Source: Clusia tigrina (taxonomy: Eukaryota > Arthropoda > Insecta > Diptera > Clusiidae). Taken from it: DNA of 64,000 nucleotides. Shown piece after piece: positions 11,940 to 22,352 of this stretch. The position numbers were made by a program, and so were the translations under genes. Location: the NCBI GenBank assembly GCA_920105625.2, contig OV050030.1, positions 114,248,814-114,312,813 on the forward strand, read 5' to 3'. The notes beneath the pieces are model-generated. The model was not told where the DNA came from. It ran no database searches and saw nothing but the letters and a program-made list of their open reading frames with translations. The stretch's first letter is position 1; each line of letters opens with the position of its first letter.

Positions 11940-12936
11940 AACAGGGTCCGTTACTGGAATGGGTGCGAGCCTGTGGATTGGATGCTTTCAGACTCCAGTT
12001 GACGTTTCAATTTCAGCAACACGTACTGCGCCATGTTGGCCTTCGTGTGTTTTGATTATCCTTCCTAGTGGCCAGCGAAGGGGTAAGTTGTCTTCTTTGA
12101 CTATTACCATCATACCTGATCTTGCACTATTGAAGTTCATTCAGATAATCTCGAGACCATCGGTTCCAGAATTTATGCTTCACATGCGATACTAGCTTCC
12201 AACAATGAAGCTTTGGTCGATGTGGCAGCCGTGTCAATTGGTACTGTTAGAGGTTCGCCAATTAGGAAGTGTCCTGGCGTTAATGCGTGTAGATCCTTTG
12301 GGTCGGCTGACATGGGTGTTAACGGTCGAGAGTTTAACATGGCTTCTATTTCAACCATCACCGTTTCCAATTCTTGATACGTTAATGAAGCACTGCCCAC
12401 ACATCTTACAAAAAGAGTTTTAGCAGATTCGACTGCTGCTTCCCATAGTCCGCCAAAATGTGATGCTCTTCGTGGAATGAAGTTGAATTTGATGCCCTTG
12501 TTACTGCATGTCCTGATTACAGCTTCTTGTGCCTGTTCCCCATGGACTGCTTCTTTTAATTCTAAAAGCTGATTTTTGGTGCCGACGAAGTTTGTTGCGT
12601 TGTCGCAGTACAAATTTTGACAGTGCCTTCGGCTTAAATCGCTGACTACTTCAAGATGCACCGCCTTGGTGGCAAAGCAGCAAAACCCTGCTACATAAGC
12701 TTTGTGTGGTATTTTTCCTCGCGCCGTGCTGGTTGGAATCGTTCAGCAGATAACCTCCCCATTATTTGTTGGAAAAGTTTAGGCTTCGCTTTGTTGGCTG
12801 CTTGAAGACTTCCTCCCACACGCATTATCCCTTCGGCGTCCACAAATGGGTTGAGGTTGGCTAACTGACGGGTTTTGCTCAGATTTGTATTTTTGGCGAG
12901 GGCCTTGATGTCTTCTTTGAACTCAGATACTTGCAT
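11940..12936 (-). pseudogene. Integrase of BEL/Pao element 1 (broken)
   Basis: Integrase joins cDNA to the host genome. 12936-12691 is the N-terminal part (LNPFVDAEGIMRVGG, typical of BEL). 12661-12173 is the catalytic core, with ATKAVHLE-like sequence, LYCDNATNFVG (second Asp) and HFGGLWEAAVESAK (Glu), then AMLNSRPLTP and ALTPGHFLIGEPL. About 12190-11940, in shifting frames, is the conserved C-terminal BEL domain (DNLPLRWPLGRI, VRVAEIET). Between FQPAR and the core, the segment that should carry the first catalytic Asp (the VDYAGPF-like block) appears deleted. Frames change between 12691 and 12661 and again after 12173. RNase H lies just upstream and the env-like frame follows. Confidence 0.8.
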
Positions 12937-13332
12937 GGCGTGGATGATGACTGTTAGAGCTTTGCTTTGATCTTGAGGAGTTAGCGCAGTGTGACTTCGT
13001 TCGTTCGTTCTTCGTATTCTTTGAATGATTTATAAATCTCAATACATATGCTACAATGTTTGTTAGTATTTTGAACGGGTTTTTTGCTGTTAATTTTGTA
13101 GATCGTATACTCTAAGTCGTTTCCAGCCGTAATAGTTGCTGTTACCGCTGTTCGTCTTCTTCCGATCGTAGTATCGATGGCCAGTTCTCTTGAGTATGGT
13201 TTTGGCCAATCGTCCTCTGGATAGTATATCTGCTAGGTTTTCCTGAGAACGGACGTGTGGCCATTGGGAGGAGATAGAGAGCTCTTGAATTCTTGCAATT
13301 CTGTTAGCGACAAAAGTTTGGAATGACGTTGA

Positions 13333-13650
13333 CTATGCGTTGATCCATGAGAGAACAATTTGTGAGTCAGTCCACAGATACGTTGGGACATCGGTTAAGC
13401 TCAAGTCCTTCTTTACTCGTGCTGCTAACTGGGCACTGAGGAATGATGAGCAGAGCTCCAGCCGTGGTATTGTTTGTGCTTTCAGTGGTGCTATGCGAGA
13501 TTTTGCGCATAGAAGCCGTACGAAAAATTGTTCCGTCAGGGAGGATTGATCGAGCGTAAATTGCCGCACCGTATGCCTTCTCTGAGGCATCAGCGAATGC
13601 ATGAAATTGAAGTGATCTTTTAGTGCCTTCTTGAAATATGTGTCTGGCAA
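13333..13650 (-). pseudogene. RNase H region of BEL/Pao element 1
   Basis: The 105-codon frame carries AKSRIAPLKAQTIPRLELCS and LWTDSQIVLSWINA, the conserved BEL RNase H blocks (TDS holds a metal-binding Asp). It overlaps the end of the RT frame by 30 bp in another register, so a frameshift separates them. The stretch 13330-12940 that should finish the domain is degraded and has no open frame. Confidence 0.8.
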
Positions 13651-14627
13651 TGTGGGTATTTTTTGAGTTTGTTCAAGCTACTACGGAAAGTGGTCCATTT
13701 AGTATGTAGTACAGTCGGCAATTCGTCATCCCATGACAGCTTTGTCTGCCTCAATTTCTGTATGAGAATTTTAGCTGTTACCACTATTGGTGCCCGTACA
13801 TCCAATGAATCGAATATTCTGTCTATATCCGAGACGATTGTTCTTTTGGTGAATCGATTATGTGTGGTGAGATTCACTTTGACGCAGAATTCATAAGTTT
13901 TCGGTAACCAGGTGAGTCCTAGGATTTTGATCGCGTTGCTGGTGTCATTGTTGAAGTCGAGATTGACTTCCTTGTCTTCGTTTGGAACAGATTGAAGAAA
14001 TTTTTGATGGTTGGCGCACCATTTCCGCAATTGAAAACCGCCTTTGGTCGTGAGCTCTTTTTGCGTTTCCATTGCTGTGATTAAACTGTCGGATGCAGTT
14101 AAACAATCATCCACGTAGAAGTTGTATCGGAGAGCTTCAGCCCCAAGTGGATATTGAGAACTATGCTTAGTTCCTAATTGTTGAAGACATTTGATTGCCA
14201 AGTATGGTGCTGACCGAGTTCCGTATGTCACCGTGTTTACTTGGAAATATTGCAGGTTTTCGGTGGGATCTTTCCTCCAGACGATTTGCTGGTACTTTCG
14301 ATCGTCCGCATGAACCAAAACTTGTATTGTCATTTTTTGTATATCAGACGTGAAGACAAATCGTAGACATCGGAATCGCAGTAAAATCGTAAAGAGTTCG
14401 CTTTGAATCGTTGGCCTTGTATGCATAAGTTTGTTGAGAGTTAAACCTGTTGACGTCTTCGCTGAGGCATCAAACACGACTCTTAACTTCGTGGAGCTGC
14501 TTTCTGGCCCCTTGATGCAATGATGCGGGATGAAATAACAGGTTGATGTTATGCTATCGAGATTGGTTTTTGTCATGTGCCCCAATGATTCGTATTCGTC
14601 CATAAATGCGGTATACTGAACCCTCAA
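13620..14627 (-). pseudogene. Reverse transcriptase of BEL/Pao element 1
   Basis: 335 codons. Conserved blocks in order: FMDEYESLGHM, CYFIPHHCI, TKLRVVFDASAKTSTGLTLN (fingers and first palm block), FTSDIQKM (the first catalytic Asp block; FRADIEKM-like in relatives), VTYGTRSAPYLAIKCLQQL, and NFYVDDCLTAS with the YVDD active site. Then come the thumb (GFQLRKWCANH) and the connection (KILGLTWLP, VVTAKILIQKL). The BEL/Pao YVDD signature is intact, although the frame differs from protease upstream (overlap 14624-14627 in another register) and from RNase H downstream. The ORF itself is open, but the polyprotein is broken on both sides. Confidence 0.85.
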
Positions 14628-15499
14628 GTCCTTATCTGCTGCTTGGCGATTCTCCGCTGATAGAATCGATTCGATTCGATTTTCTTTGAGTCGCCTAGAT
14701 CGGATGTATATTCTGTGAATGGAATCTTGACTATGTATCTACCTTGATGGTTTCGAGTGGAGGTCAGTGCGAAATGAGTTTCACATAGTTTTTCTGTGGC
14801 AGACATTGTTGGTTTTTTGTCTTCCATTTCTTCAAGGTTCCAAAATTTTTCAATTGACTCATCTAACAGCTTATCCTCATTTGTCAGTACCCCGCATGTT
14901 GCGGTGGTGTCATCTTGAGTGCCGATTTTTCCAGCTGCCACCCAACCAAGCACTGTATTTTGTAGGTTTGGGAGATTTTCCCCAAACCTTGTTTGCCCGG
15001 TTAGGAGTAGCTGATGGTGAAATTCAGCGCCAAGCAAAACGTCGATCCTGCCAGGGCGTGTGAAGTGAGGATCGGCTGGTATCACTTCTTTCGGTATTCT
15101 CCATGATGAGTTGTTCTGAGATTGTGCCGGTTGCATTGGTACAATATCTGGCAATACAAATACCTCTAATCTTGTAGAAAAACTGCTTGTTCGTGACTGG
15201 AGTTGGATGTTGAAGCGCTGGTTTGCCGTTTTTCTGCTGTGACCAATGCCTTAAATGCGGAGCGTTGCGTTGCTTGGAGTAATTGCTAGCCGCTGGATCA
15301 GTCGTTCGGTCACTAAGTTGACCTGTGAGCCGGAATCTAAGATGGCTCTGAACTCATTAGATTGTCCGTTGCTTGCCGTGATCGTTAACAAAACATGGCC
15401 TTGGGATGCCGAAAATGTATTGGCTGCTGCTGATGTAACTGATAAATTGGCCGCTTTGGGTTCTATCGTATGTTTTGTTGATGGGAGGTTGGTTCCCAA
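14624..15499 (-). pseudogene. Aspartic protease and linker of BEL/Pao element 1
   Basis: 15499-15251 holds the retropepsin active site RAILDSGSQVNLVTERL (the D-S-G triad of the A17 peptidase type found in BEL elements). After a stop near 15251 the same register resumes at 15154-14624 with RPGRIDVLLGAEFHHQLLL and NTVLGWVAAGK, the conserved stretch between protease and RT in Pao-type polyproteins. It ends in a frameshift near 14660, after which RT continues in another frame. Gag precedes it in the same register. Confidence 0.8.
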
Positions 15500-17013
15500 G
15501 TGCAGCAGTGAATTGTGTTTTCTATTACATTTCGAACAGCCGTGTGTGGTGCATGTTTTTTACGTATGGTCACCCTTAAGGCAATTAAAGCATAGTTGTT
15601 GCCTTTGATCCCAGTTTAGTCTAGCTACTGCTGATAATTGTAGAAATGATTTACAATAATATAGCGGATGGTTTGTGCCTTGACAAAAGTTGCATTTCTT
15701 AGTAGCAGTTGCAACTGTTGACACTGCCCTTGATGAATGTGGTATTTCTCGTCCACCGAGAATTTCCAGAGATTGGAAACGATCCTCGAGGAAGTGCAGA
15801 AAGTCTTCCAACGTTTGAATCTCCTTTGGGTTCTTTATTGACTCCTCGTACAGACAGTGACTCTGGCGGTCTAACTTCTTCACGAGGATATGCAGCAATA
15901 TTGGGCCCCACGACGTATCGACTCCTATATTGTTGATTGTCAAGATGCTTTCATGGAAGTTTTTTATTGCTCCTGAGGAAGTGTTTTCTGGTGATAGGCT
16001 TAAATGCCCTATGATTTCTTGGAGTAGTGTGGAGGCCAGCACTCGTTTATTGTGGTACCGGTCTTGGAGAAGGTTCCACGCTGTCTCATAATTCTCCTGG
16101 GTGAATGGTAGATGCCTGATTAATCTTTTAGCATCCCCAGTGACATCCGACTTCAAGTACCACATTTTTCGTGTTGGGGCAATTGAAGCCTTGTGCACCA
16201 TTTCTGAGAACATATCAAAGAATAGATTCCATTTGAGATAGTTGCCGTAAAACTTTGGTATGGAAATTTTGGGCAACCGACATTCAAGCGATTCAGGTTG
16301 CAGTGTGGAAGTCGGAACCCTTGCTTTGGTGGACAAAACAATTAACTGCTGATGAACCTGATCTTCCATGTACAGGTATGCTGAATGGTCATACCCTGCG
16401 TCTTCTGGTATTTATATTTCCTCAAAGATCTGGTAATTTATGGTCTCTATCTCGTCCCATAGTTTGTTGATTCGTTTAATGTTACCCTCGTAGTACTCTT
16501 GTGGTTGCTCGGTTATGATGTTGGACAATCCAAAAAGTGGCCGTCCAAGAGACATGAAGAACGCTTGTTGTTTGCGCATGATGCCGCTTATGTTGGGTGT
16601 GGCACCATTCACTTGCCTCTTTGTAGGCGTTGGAATCCTTGCGGCAGGGCGGGGTTCTATTTCCGTTGAATGAGTATGGTCTGCTGGCGTTTTAGTTGCT
16701 GGATGATTGGTTCCGGTTCTTGCCATCAATGCGATTTCAAACTCTACTCGGTATTGAGTGACAAGTTTTGATATTTCATGGTACTTATCATTCGTGATAT
16801 ACCGATGGTCTATTGATATATTTTCCAGCTGCCTTATTGTGTTGTCGGTTGTTTCGAACTGTGCCCATGCCTCATTTAGACATCGACAGCGTTTTTCAAA
16901 ATAGAATGTGGACTATTTTCGTTCCACCAAATCTTTTTTGTAGTTCCGAATTATTCTCTGTATTCCCTCTCCGCTTTCCTGCTGTGATGCAACTAAATCG
17001 CTAAATTTGTCCA
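15500..17013 (-). pseudogene. Gag of BEL/Pao element 1 (stops and frameshift)
   Basis: An ATG at 17013 opens MDKFSDLVASQQ. The frame shifts near 16900, then 16729-16412 and 16369-15560 run in one register separated by a stop. The main part has the BEL Gag domain (LPKISIPKFYGNYLKWNLFF, DAKRLIRHLPFTQENYETAW, LQDRYHNKR). It then has a zinc-knuckle region (CNFCQGTNHPLYYC, QLCFNCLKGDH), which after a stop continues as CSKC..KHNSLLH upstream of the protease. Gag packages the RNA and forms particles. Length and order fit BEL/Pao. The first start, at 17013, lies 116 bp downstream of the PBS. Confidence 0.85.
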
Positions 17014-17130
17014 TATTATTGCTTCCTTGCGTACACTGATGTGAATGCTGCTTGTTGTTTCGCAACGTTGGACTTTGTCGGCTTGCTAAATGATAACACT
17101 GGTACTTGCACCAGGATATCGCAAATGTTA

Positions 17131-17157
17131 CGTGTTTGAATCACGTCGGGGTCACCA
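17131..17157 (-). promoter_or_regulatory. tRNA-Trp-type primer binding site
   Basis: The plus strand reads like the 3' end of an animal tRNA-Trp, ending ...GTCGGGGTCACCA including CCA, directly at the LTR boundary. The match as I recall the tRNA covers about 26 bases with one difference, longer than the usual 18. Confidence 0.8.
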
Positions 17158-17158
17158 A

Positions 17159-17624
17159 TGTTTTGTTCCTAACTTTGATTCCTATACAGGCACTTTAATC
17201 TGGATAGTAGGTGGGAAATTTAAATAGTTGTTTCAAGCACTTGTACTTGAACAACTTGCTGGGATGAAATAAACTTCACTTGTTGTAAGCTTGGTTATAA
17301 TTCACGATTTTATTTGCCAGTTATGGCCTTAAATACAATTCTAACTACAATTAATTACAATAACAAAAACTTAAGTGGTATGGTAAAATGAATACACAAC
17401 AAAATATTTGAGAATGCAAATGCAGCAAAGTAAGGCTATTGGCTTATGGGTAACGAACTGGCGTTGACTCAAGGCCAATGAAACAATATATTTGTTGTCA
17501 ATATGCATGATTATTTCTGCTGACTCGCCATCAGACGGGTGTTTCACCTACTGCTACCAAAGGTAATTGCTGTTATGTAGCGGATGACGATATTGTTGTG
17601 CCTACGAAAATTAAATTTTGTACT
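17159..17624 (-). repeat. 5' LTR of BEL/Pao element 1
   Basis: 466 bp, homologous to 9565-10042. On the minus strand the terminal TGTAC has mutated to AGTAC at the outer end. The inner end GGAACAAAACA abuts the PBS. Confidence 0.9.
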
Positions 17625-18115
17625 CATATGTATGTATATACATATACATTAGAGTGACAGTTTTTTTTTTTTTTTGAATTTTGCGGGCTGCGGGTCGGAT
17701 TATTGTGGCACTAGGTCTAAAACTTCAGTGCTGAAAGTTTGAGCCAAATTGGACAAAGCTTTCGGGACGCGCATCGAGGTCAAAGGTCAGATATATGCAA
17801 ATTTTACTATTTATATGAAATAAATTTGCGAAACTCATAACTTTCTACATTATTTTGCGAAAATGAATTTTTTGTAAATAACTTGCGCCATCTATAGCAC
17901 AAATGTTGCAAATTAATTTTTTATTATAGACAACAACCATTCTTTTGAAATTAACGGATTTTAATGATAAATATCATGGCCTACTAGAAGCCAATTCGGG
18001 GGTTCCCTGAAGCTAATTTAACTTAAATTTCATTCGGTTGTGTGAATTCAGTGTGCTAAGTGATTTTTGTGAGTGATGTATTGTGATTTTTGTGAAAAAT
18101 ATATTTAAGAAAATA

Positions 18116-18656
18116 ATGCCGTCGATAAGAGAAGAAATATTTTTAATTGGATATCCGAAACATCAATTAGTTGGTTGCAAACTTCCTTCGAAGGGAGACT
18201 GCCTGAAAGTTTTTTTTTATAATATGAGGACAACCAAACTAATTGCCAAAGATAGTGCTGCTCTTGTGGTAAGAGAGTGTGTAATTTTCTGGGAAAAGGC
18301 CCGCATTCCCGTTCAACAGTTGCATAGAGGCGCAAAAAAGCTATTGAGCCTGTACGAGGAATGGAAAGACTTGAAATGAAATAAATCTAGAGTGTCTGAA
18401 ATTCATAAAAAAAGAAGAGAACAGTGGGAGGATAGTTTAGACGATCTGTTCGATATTGCCCATAGTGATGCACTGGAACTAATAAATATAGAAGAAGATA
18501 AACAATTTTTAATAAAACAAAGAATGAAAGGACGTGAAGGTAGTATGTTAGGACTGGACCTTAACTTCAAGGGAAAGGAAGAAAGAAAAATGAAACGAAA
18601 AAAACAAGAAGAATTGCGTAAGGAATTAAGTGTGGAGTTACCATCAACTTCATCAG
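18116..18656 (+). pseudogene. First exon of DDE-type transposase-like gene
   Basis: Starting at MPSIREEIFLIGYPKHQLVG the frame is open except for one TGA (18377-18379). After it the same register continues with NKSRVSEIHKKRREQWEDSL, DDLFDIAHSDALELINIEED and KGREGSMLG. The second half is strongly charged (KEERKMKRKKQEELRKE), probably a helical or nuclear region. A donor-like CAG|GTAAAA lies at 18656/18657. I know similar predicted proteins scattered in arthropod genomes but cannot give them a family name. The single stop and the truncated 3' end mark it as a pseudogene. Confidence 0.55.
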
Positions 18657-18755
18657 GTAAAAATTTCGTTTTAAAAAATTTGTTTTTTTCATTAAATTTT
18701 ACACTATGTTAGAAGTACTGAACAATGTTTATTTTAGCTTGAAATATAATGGAAG

Positions 18756-19395
18756 TCTCTGAATCCGAAGTCTCTGAATCCGAAGAAGTTGCAACATCAG
18801 AAGAAGAATATGTTCTAAGTTCTTCAGATAAAAAACGTATTCGTACAACTTCCTGTACCCAAAAACAAAAGATTTTAACACCAAGACTAGCTGCAGTTTT
18901 TGACAAATTGAAAGTAAGCCAGAGAGATGATGTACATTTATTGGTAGCAGTTTTAGATGCCATAGGACTTAATCCATCTAATTATATTTTAAATCGATCC
19001 TCCATAAGTGAGGAAAGAGCGCGCTTAAGAAAAAATCAAAGTGAAAAAATTATACAAAAGTTTACTGCAAATGATCAGCCTTTGACAATACATTGGGATA
19101 CTGAACTCTTACCGGTAGTAACAGGAAAAGTAGAAGATCGCTTGGCTATAATTGCTTCGGCTCCAGGCTTCGAACAAATTATAGATATGCCTGCCATTCC
19201 TTGTGGGACTGGAATGGAAATATCTTCTGCAGTTTATGACGCATTGGAAGATAAAAATATTTTGACAAAAACGGAAGCATTTGTTTTTGATACGACATCA
19301 TCCAACACTGGTCGTTTCAAAGGTGCATGTACGCTTTTGGAGAGAGCAATAGGAAAGGAAATTCTATTTTTAGGCTGCAGACACCATATATATAT
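18756..19395 (+). pseudogene. Second exon of DDE-type transposase-like gene, truncated
   Basis: An acidic Ser/Glu start (SESEVSESEEVATSEEEY) is followed by a conserved globular part: LTPRLAAVFDKLKVSQRDDV, then QPLTIHWDTELLP, then EAFVFDTTSSNTGRFKGAC, then LGCRHH. I read HWD as a candidate first catalytic Asp, VFD as the second, and C-R-H-H as the C-x-x-H signature that follows the second Asp in several eukaryotic DDE superfamilies (hAT-like, CMC, Kolobok and others). The last Glu is missing because the frame ends in AT-rich DNA. An acceptor at 18755 keeps the reading frame from exon 1; the more pyrimidine-rich acceptor at 18737 would meet a TGA at once. Confidence 0.55.
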
Positions 19396-19430
19396 ATACG
19401 AGTATTTTTCTGGGATTACATATATCTGAC

Positions 19431-20259
19431 TTTAGGATCCCATCTGGAGTTTGAAAATGAGTGCACCACCGTATGTATATAACCAACACACAATCCATGT
19501 CGGTCAAAACCATAAACTCCTGGCTCTGTCTGTGTTGCGTATGTGTCCCAGGGAGAGTCGGTCAAAACCATAAACTCCTGGCTCTGTCTGCGTTTTATTT
19601 ATTATTAATAGTATTAATAACTACGAAGCTTGGTGCATCTCTAGGAGCTTGGTGCGTTGTGTACTTACTGAACGATGCTGGATTAAAGAGACTCGCTGTC
19701 GGGTTCACTTCGCTTATATAGCGAAACTTGCCATGGGATCAGTGCTTGTTTTTATTGTGGTCCAGTTGTCCTTAGGCCACCTTCAACTTCTGCTGGTTAA
19801 CCACCTTGTTGTAATTCCTCTAGTTGTCCAGCAGAGTTGTTGCTTGCAGTAGTGTGGCCTGATCGCTGCTGTTATTTGTCTTGTTGTTGTTGTTGTAGAA
19901 ACATTTCTTCGTACTCTGCCTGTTTACAGCTTTGCGTTTGCGATCGGTTGGCGTATGTGTGGTGCGCTCTCGTTGTCATCCGTGCTCCGCCTTCGGTCGC
20001 TGTAGTGTTGTTGTTGTTATAAATATTTATTCTCTCTCGTTTTTCTCCGTGTTCCGCCTTTGGTCGCTGTAGTGTTTAGAATAACACTTTACGTTTCTGA
20101 GATCATTAAAACCTTTATGCTTATTGGTCAGATCGTCTGTGGGTAAATGTTTTGTTGTAGCGTTTAGCGTGGGAGGTGGTTACTTTTTGGTAGGCTGTGG
20201 GATGTTGCATGCTGAATTTGAGTTCTGTGTGCGGAAAATTCTTGTAGTATTTTCCGTCC
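19431..20259. other. Noncoding, T/G-rich stretch with short direct repeats
   Basis: A 34-bp block (beginning gtcggtcaaaaccataaact) occurs at 19499 and again at 19557. A block 'ccgccttYggtcgctgtagt' occurs near 19988 and 20055. GTTGTTGTT runs and a 'ccttaggccaccttcaac' motif (about 19769) recall 24587-24753. No gene is supported. Confidence 0.5.
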
Positions 20260-20377
20260 ACAGAATATACACATACACATATTCAAATACATATACATAT
20301 ACATGTACGAGTACATGTACAAATACATATACATATACACATACATATATATGCATATACACATTCATATAAATATG

Positions 20378-20430
<53 letters not shown>

Positions 20431-20456
20431 CCATATGCATATACATATACATATAC

Positions 20457-20535
<79 letters not shown>

Positions 20536-20540
20536 CATAT
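20260..20540. repeat. ATACAT hexamer array and (AT)n microsatellite
   Basis: 20260-20460 is a CATATA/ATACAT array and 20461-20529 is (AT)n. The Met/Tyr/Ile-rich frames on both strands are repeat artefacts. Confidence 0.95.
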
Positions 20541-20800
20541 TCACTTCCACATGTCTGACTTTGACAAGCAAGCTCTGGTTTGCTATGAAAACGGATCGAA
20601 AAACCCAACGTTCGTAGCAAATGCAGCATTTCTGGGCGTCTAGGTCCGTGCATATGCAGTCTTTAGTTTCAACGGTGGTGAATTAAAAAACCACTTCCAC
20701 CGTTGTAACTTCGACAAATAACTTTGGTTTGCTATGAACGCGGACTGAAAAACCACGAATTCGTAGCAAGCGCAGTGTTTCTGGGCGGCTATATTATCAG
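20540..20800. repeat. Diverged tandem duplication of about 130 bp
   Basis: 20543-20645 and 20688-20795 share the order 'cacttccac', 'gacaa', 'ggtttgctatgaa', 'cgga.tgaaaaac', 'ttcgtagcaa.gcagt.tttctgggcg'. No coding potential is recognised. Confidence 0.6.
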
Positions 20801-20877
20801 ATTTTTGCAAGTAATCTAGATCAGCTGGTAGGAATTTCACACATTCCATGTTGCAAAATGTTTAAGAATATGTATAT

Positions 20878-21420
20878 ATATTAGGGTGGGGCGATGTGAA
20901 CATCTTAACGGGCGCTTCGCGTTTCTGATTCTTGGGATTGTACTGAGCAAAAAACTCCACTAGACCATACGTCTACGGGGAAAATCGAGCTTCTAGATTT
21001 TGACTTACAGTTTTTTCTCAGACTTTATTTTTTTGGAAAATTTGCAAATTTTCTTGGGCTCATATTTCGTAAAGTATTTGAAATTTTGAGTTATTTTCAA
21101 AAGTAAAGTTGTAGCTATTGTCTCGGGCTACAATTTCTCTAAACAAATTACTTAGAAAAAAGTTCGTTTTCATGGTCGAAAAGTCGAAAATGTAGAAAAT
21201 TCACCACTTTTTGTCACATTTTTTTGGATATTTTGGCCTATAACAGCCAAACCATTGAGATTTTCGATCCAATACTAAGACAAAAATTGTAGCCAAGTCA
21301 ACATTGTAGGTAGTCAACATTGACTATGCGACTCCTTTTATTAGCCTGCGCCTGCTGAAACAAATAAAAACAACTTTTGTAAAGGGGGGTTGGTATAAAG
21401 GCATGAATGCATAATGCAAA
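20878..21420. repeat. Noncoding repeat beginning ATTAGGGTGGGGCG
   Basis: About 540 bp of noncoding DNA with an abrupt 'attagggtggggcg' start after a 'tatatata' tract, followed by 'aaaaactccactagacca', 'ctcatatttcgtaaagta' and repeated 'gtcgaaaa'. It looks like the end region of a DNA transposon of unknown family. A partner end cannot be identified here. Confidence 0.35.
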
Positions 21421-21423
21421 ACA

Positions 21424-22350
21424 TTTAACCTATTCACGGACGGCTCGAAGATGGAGGACGGTCTTGGAATAGGTGTCTGCTCCCCGATCTAGATATCAAA
21501 CAGCCGTTCAGACTAAAAAACTACTGCAGCATTTTTCATGCGGAAGTTTTTGCAGCTTGGAAGACCGCAGAGCTAGCCTGTATAGCACAAACTACGAACT
21601 CCACGATAAGCTTCTACATAAATAGCCAGGATACGATCAAAGCTAAAACTTCATGCTGTGCATCTTCCAGAAATGTTCTGCAATGCTAAGCAGCAATCGA
21701 TAGACTGGCAACGGAAGTTACATATTTGCCTGGTGCCAGGGCATCGGAACGTAGAATGAAATAAGAGTCCGGATGCCATTCCAATAATCGGAATCTTACT
21801 ACCAAACGAGCAAGTAAGTAACGTAATGATACCTCTAAAAATGATCAATAGCCCTATAGAAGATGACATGAAAAGAAAGATAAATAACGGTGGAGTACTG
21901 CCACATTTAACATCGCAAAGCTCCTGGGCAAACCGTGCGGCACTCAGACTAAACCGATACTGACACTTCCGAAAAGGGATTGCAGAACGGTAGCAGAAAT
22001 AATCACAGGTCACTGTCTAACGGTATTACACGTTAAAAGGGACTCACAATCAACAAAGAATGCAGCAAATGTGGGACGCAAGCTACAAGAGGAAGTCTGG
22101 AGCATCTACTATACCTGAGTCCAGCAATATCTAAAACGCGCTTATTCCATCTGGGAGCCACCTGGTTTGAAGGACTAGAAGAGGTCGCAAAACTACGTAT
22201 AGTTTCTCACTTAAGATTTACTAAGAGCGTCTCCCTGTTCAACGATTCATACTATAGCTATTAAATGGATATCTATCTGTCAACACAAAGGTACTTGCAG
22301 GTCTAAGTGTGATCTTCACGGACGACCAGTCTAGCCTAACCTAACCTATG
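21424..22350 (+). pseudogene. LINE RNase H domain and 3' end (I/LOA-like superfamily)
   Basis: The plus strand reads FTDGSKMEDGLGIGV, the first RNase H block with its Asp. In shifting frames it continues FRLKNYCSIFHAEVFAAWKT (Glu block), ISFYINSQ (a degraded DSQ block) and a degraded W-C-x-GH-x-N-V-x-G-N block near 21730. A weak Cys-rich stretch follows and then a 3' end CTAGCCTAACCTAACCTATG. Only LINEs of the I, LOA and related groups carry RNase H downstream of RT. It has many stops. The DD41D transposon starts immediately at 22353. Confidence 0.65.
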
Positions 22351-22352
22351 TA

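Larger units (their letters stand above)
9565..17624 (-). mobile_element. Full-length BEL/Pao retrotransposon (element 1, degraded)
   Basis: 8,060 bp on the minus strand, bounded by LTRs at 9565-10042 and 17159-17624 and by the same 5-bp target duplication, catat (9560-9564 and 17625-17629). The order on the minus strand is 5' LTR, PBS, gag, protease, RT, RNase H, integrase, env-like ORF, polypurine tract, 3' LTR. This is the BEL/Pao order with an env, as in roo-like elements. Numerous stops and frameshifts, plus LTRs that differ at many positions, show an old, inactive copy. Confidence 0.9.
17650..19430 (+). mobile_element. Truncated, unclassified DDE transposon with intron-like gap
   Basis: A run of T after 'agagtgacag' (17651) may be its 5' end. 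About 450 bp of noncoding DNA then leads to an ATG at 18116. Coding parts are 18116-18656 and 18756-19395, separated by a GT...AG gap. The 3' half, including the expected last acidic residue and terminal repeat, is missing: at 19385-19400 the frame runs into a short AT tract. Confidence 0.6.

Noticed and set aside
11695..12195. 166-codon plus-strand frame
   Set aside because: It lies opposite the integrase C-terminal domain and env start of the minus-strand BEL/Pao element and shows no motif. A shadow frame.
17131..17157. tRNA-Trp gene fragment
   Set aside because: Only the 3' end is present, exactly at an LTR boundary in PBS position and orientation. No anticodon arm.
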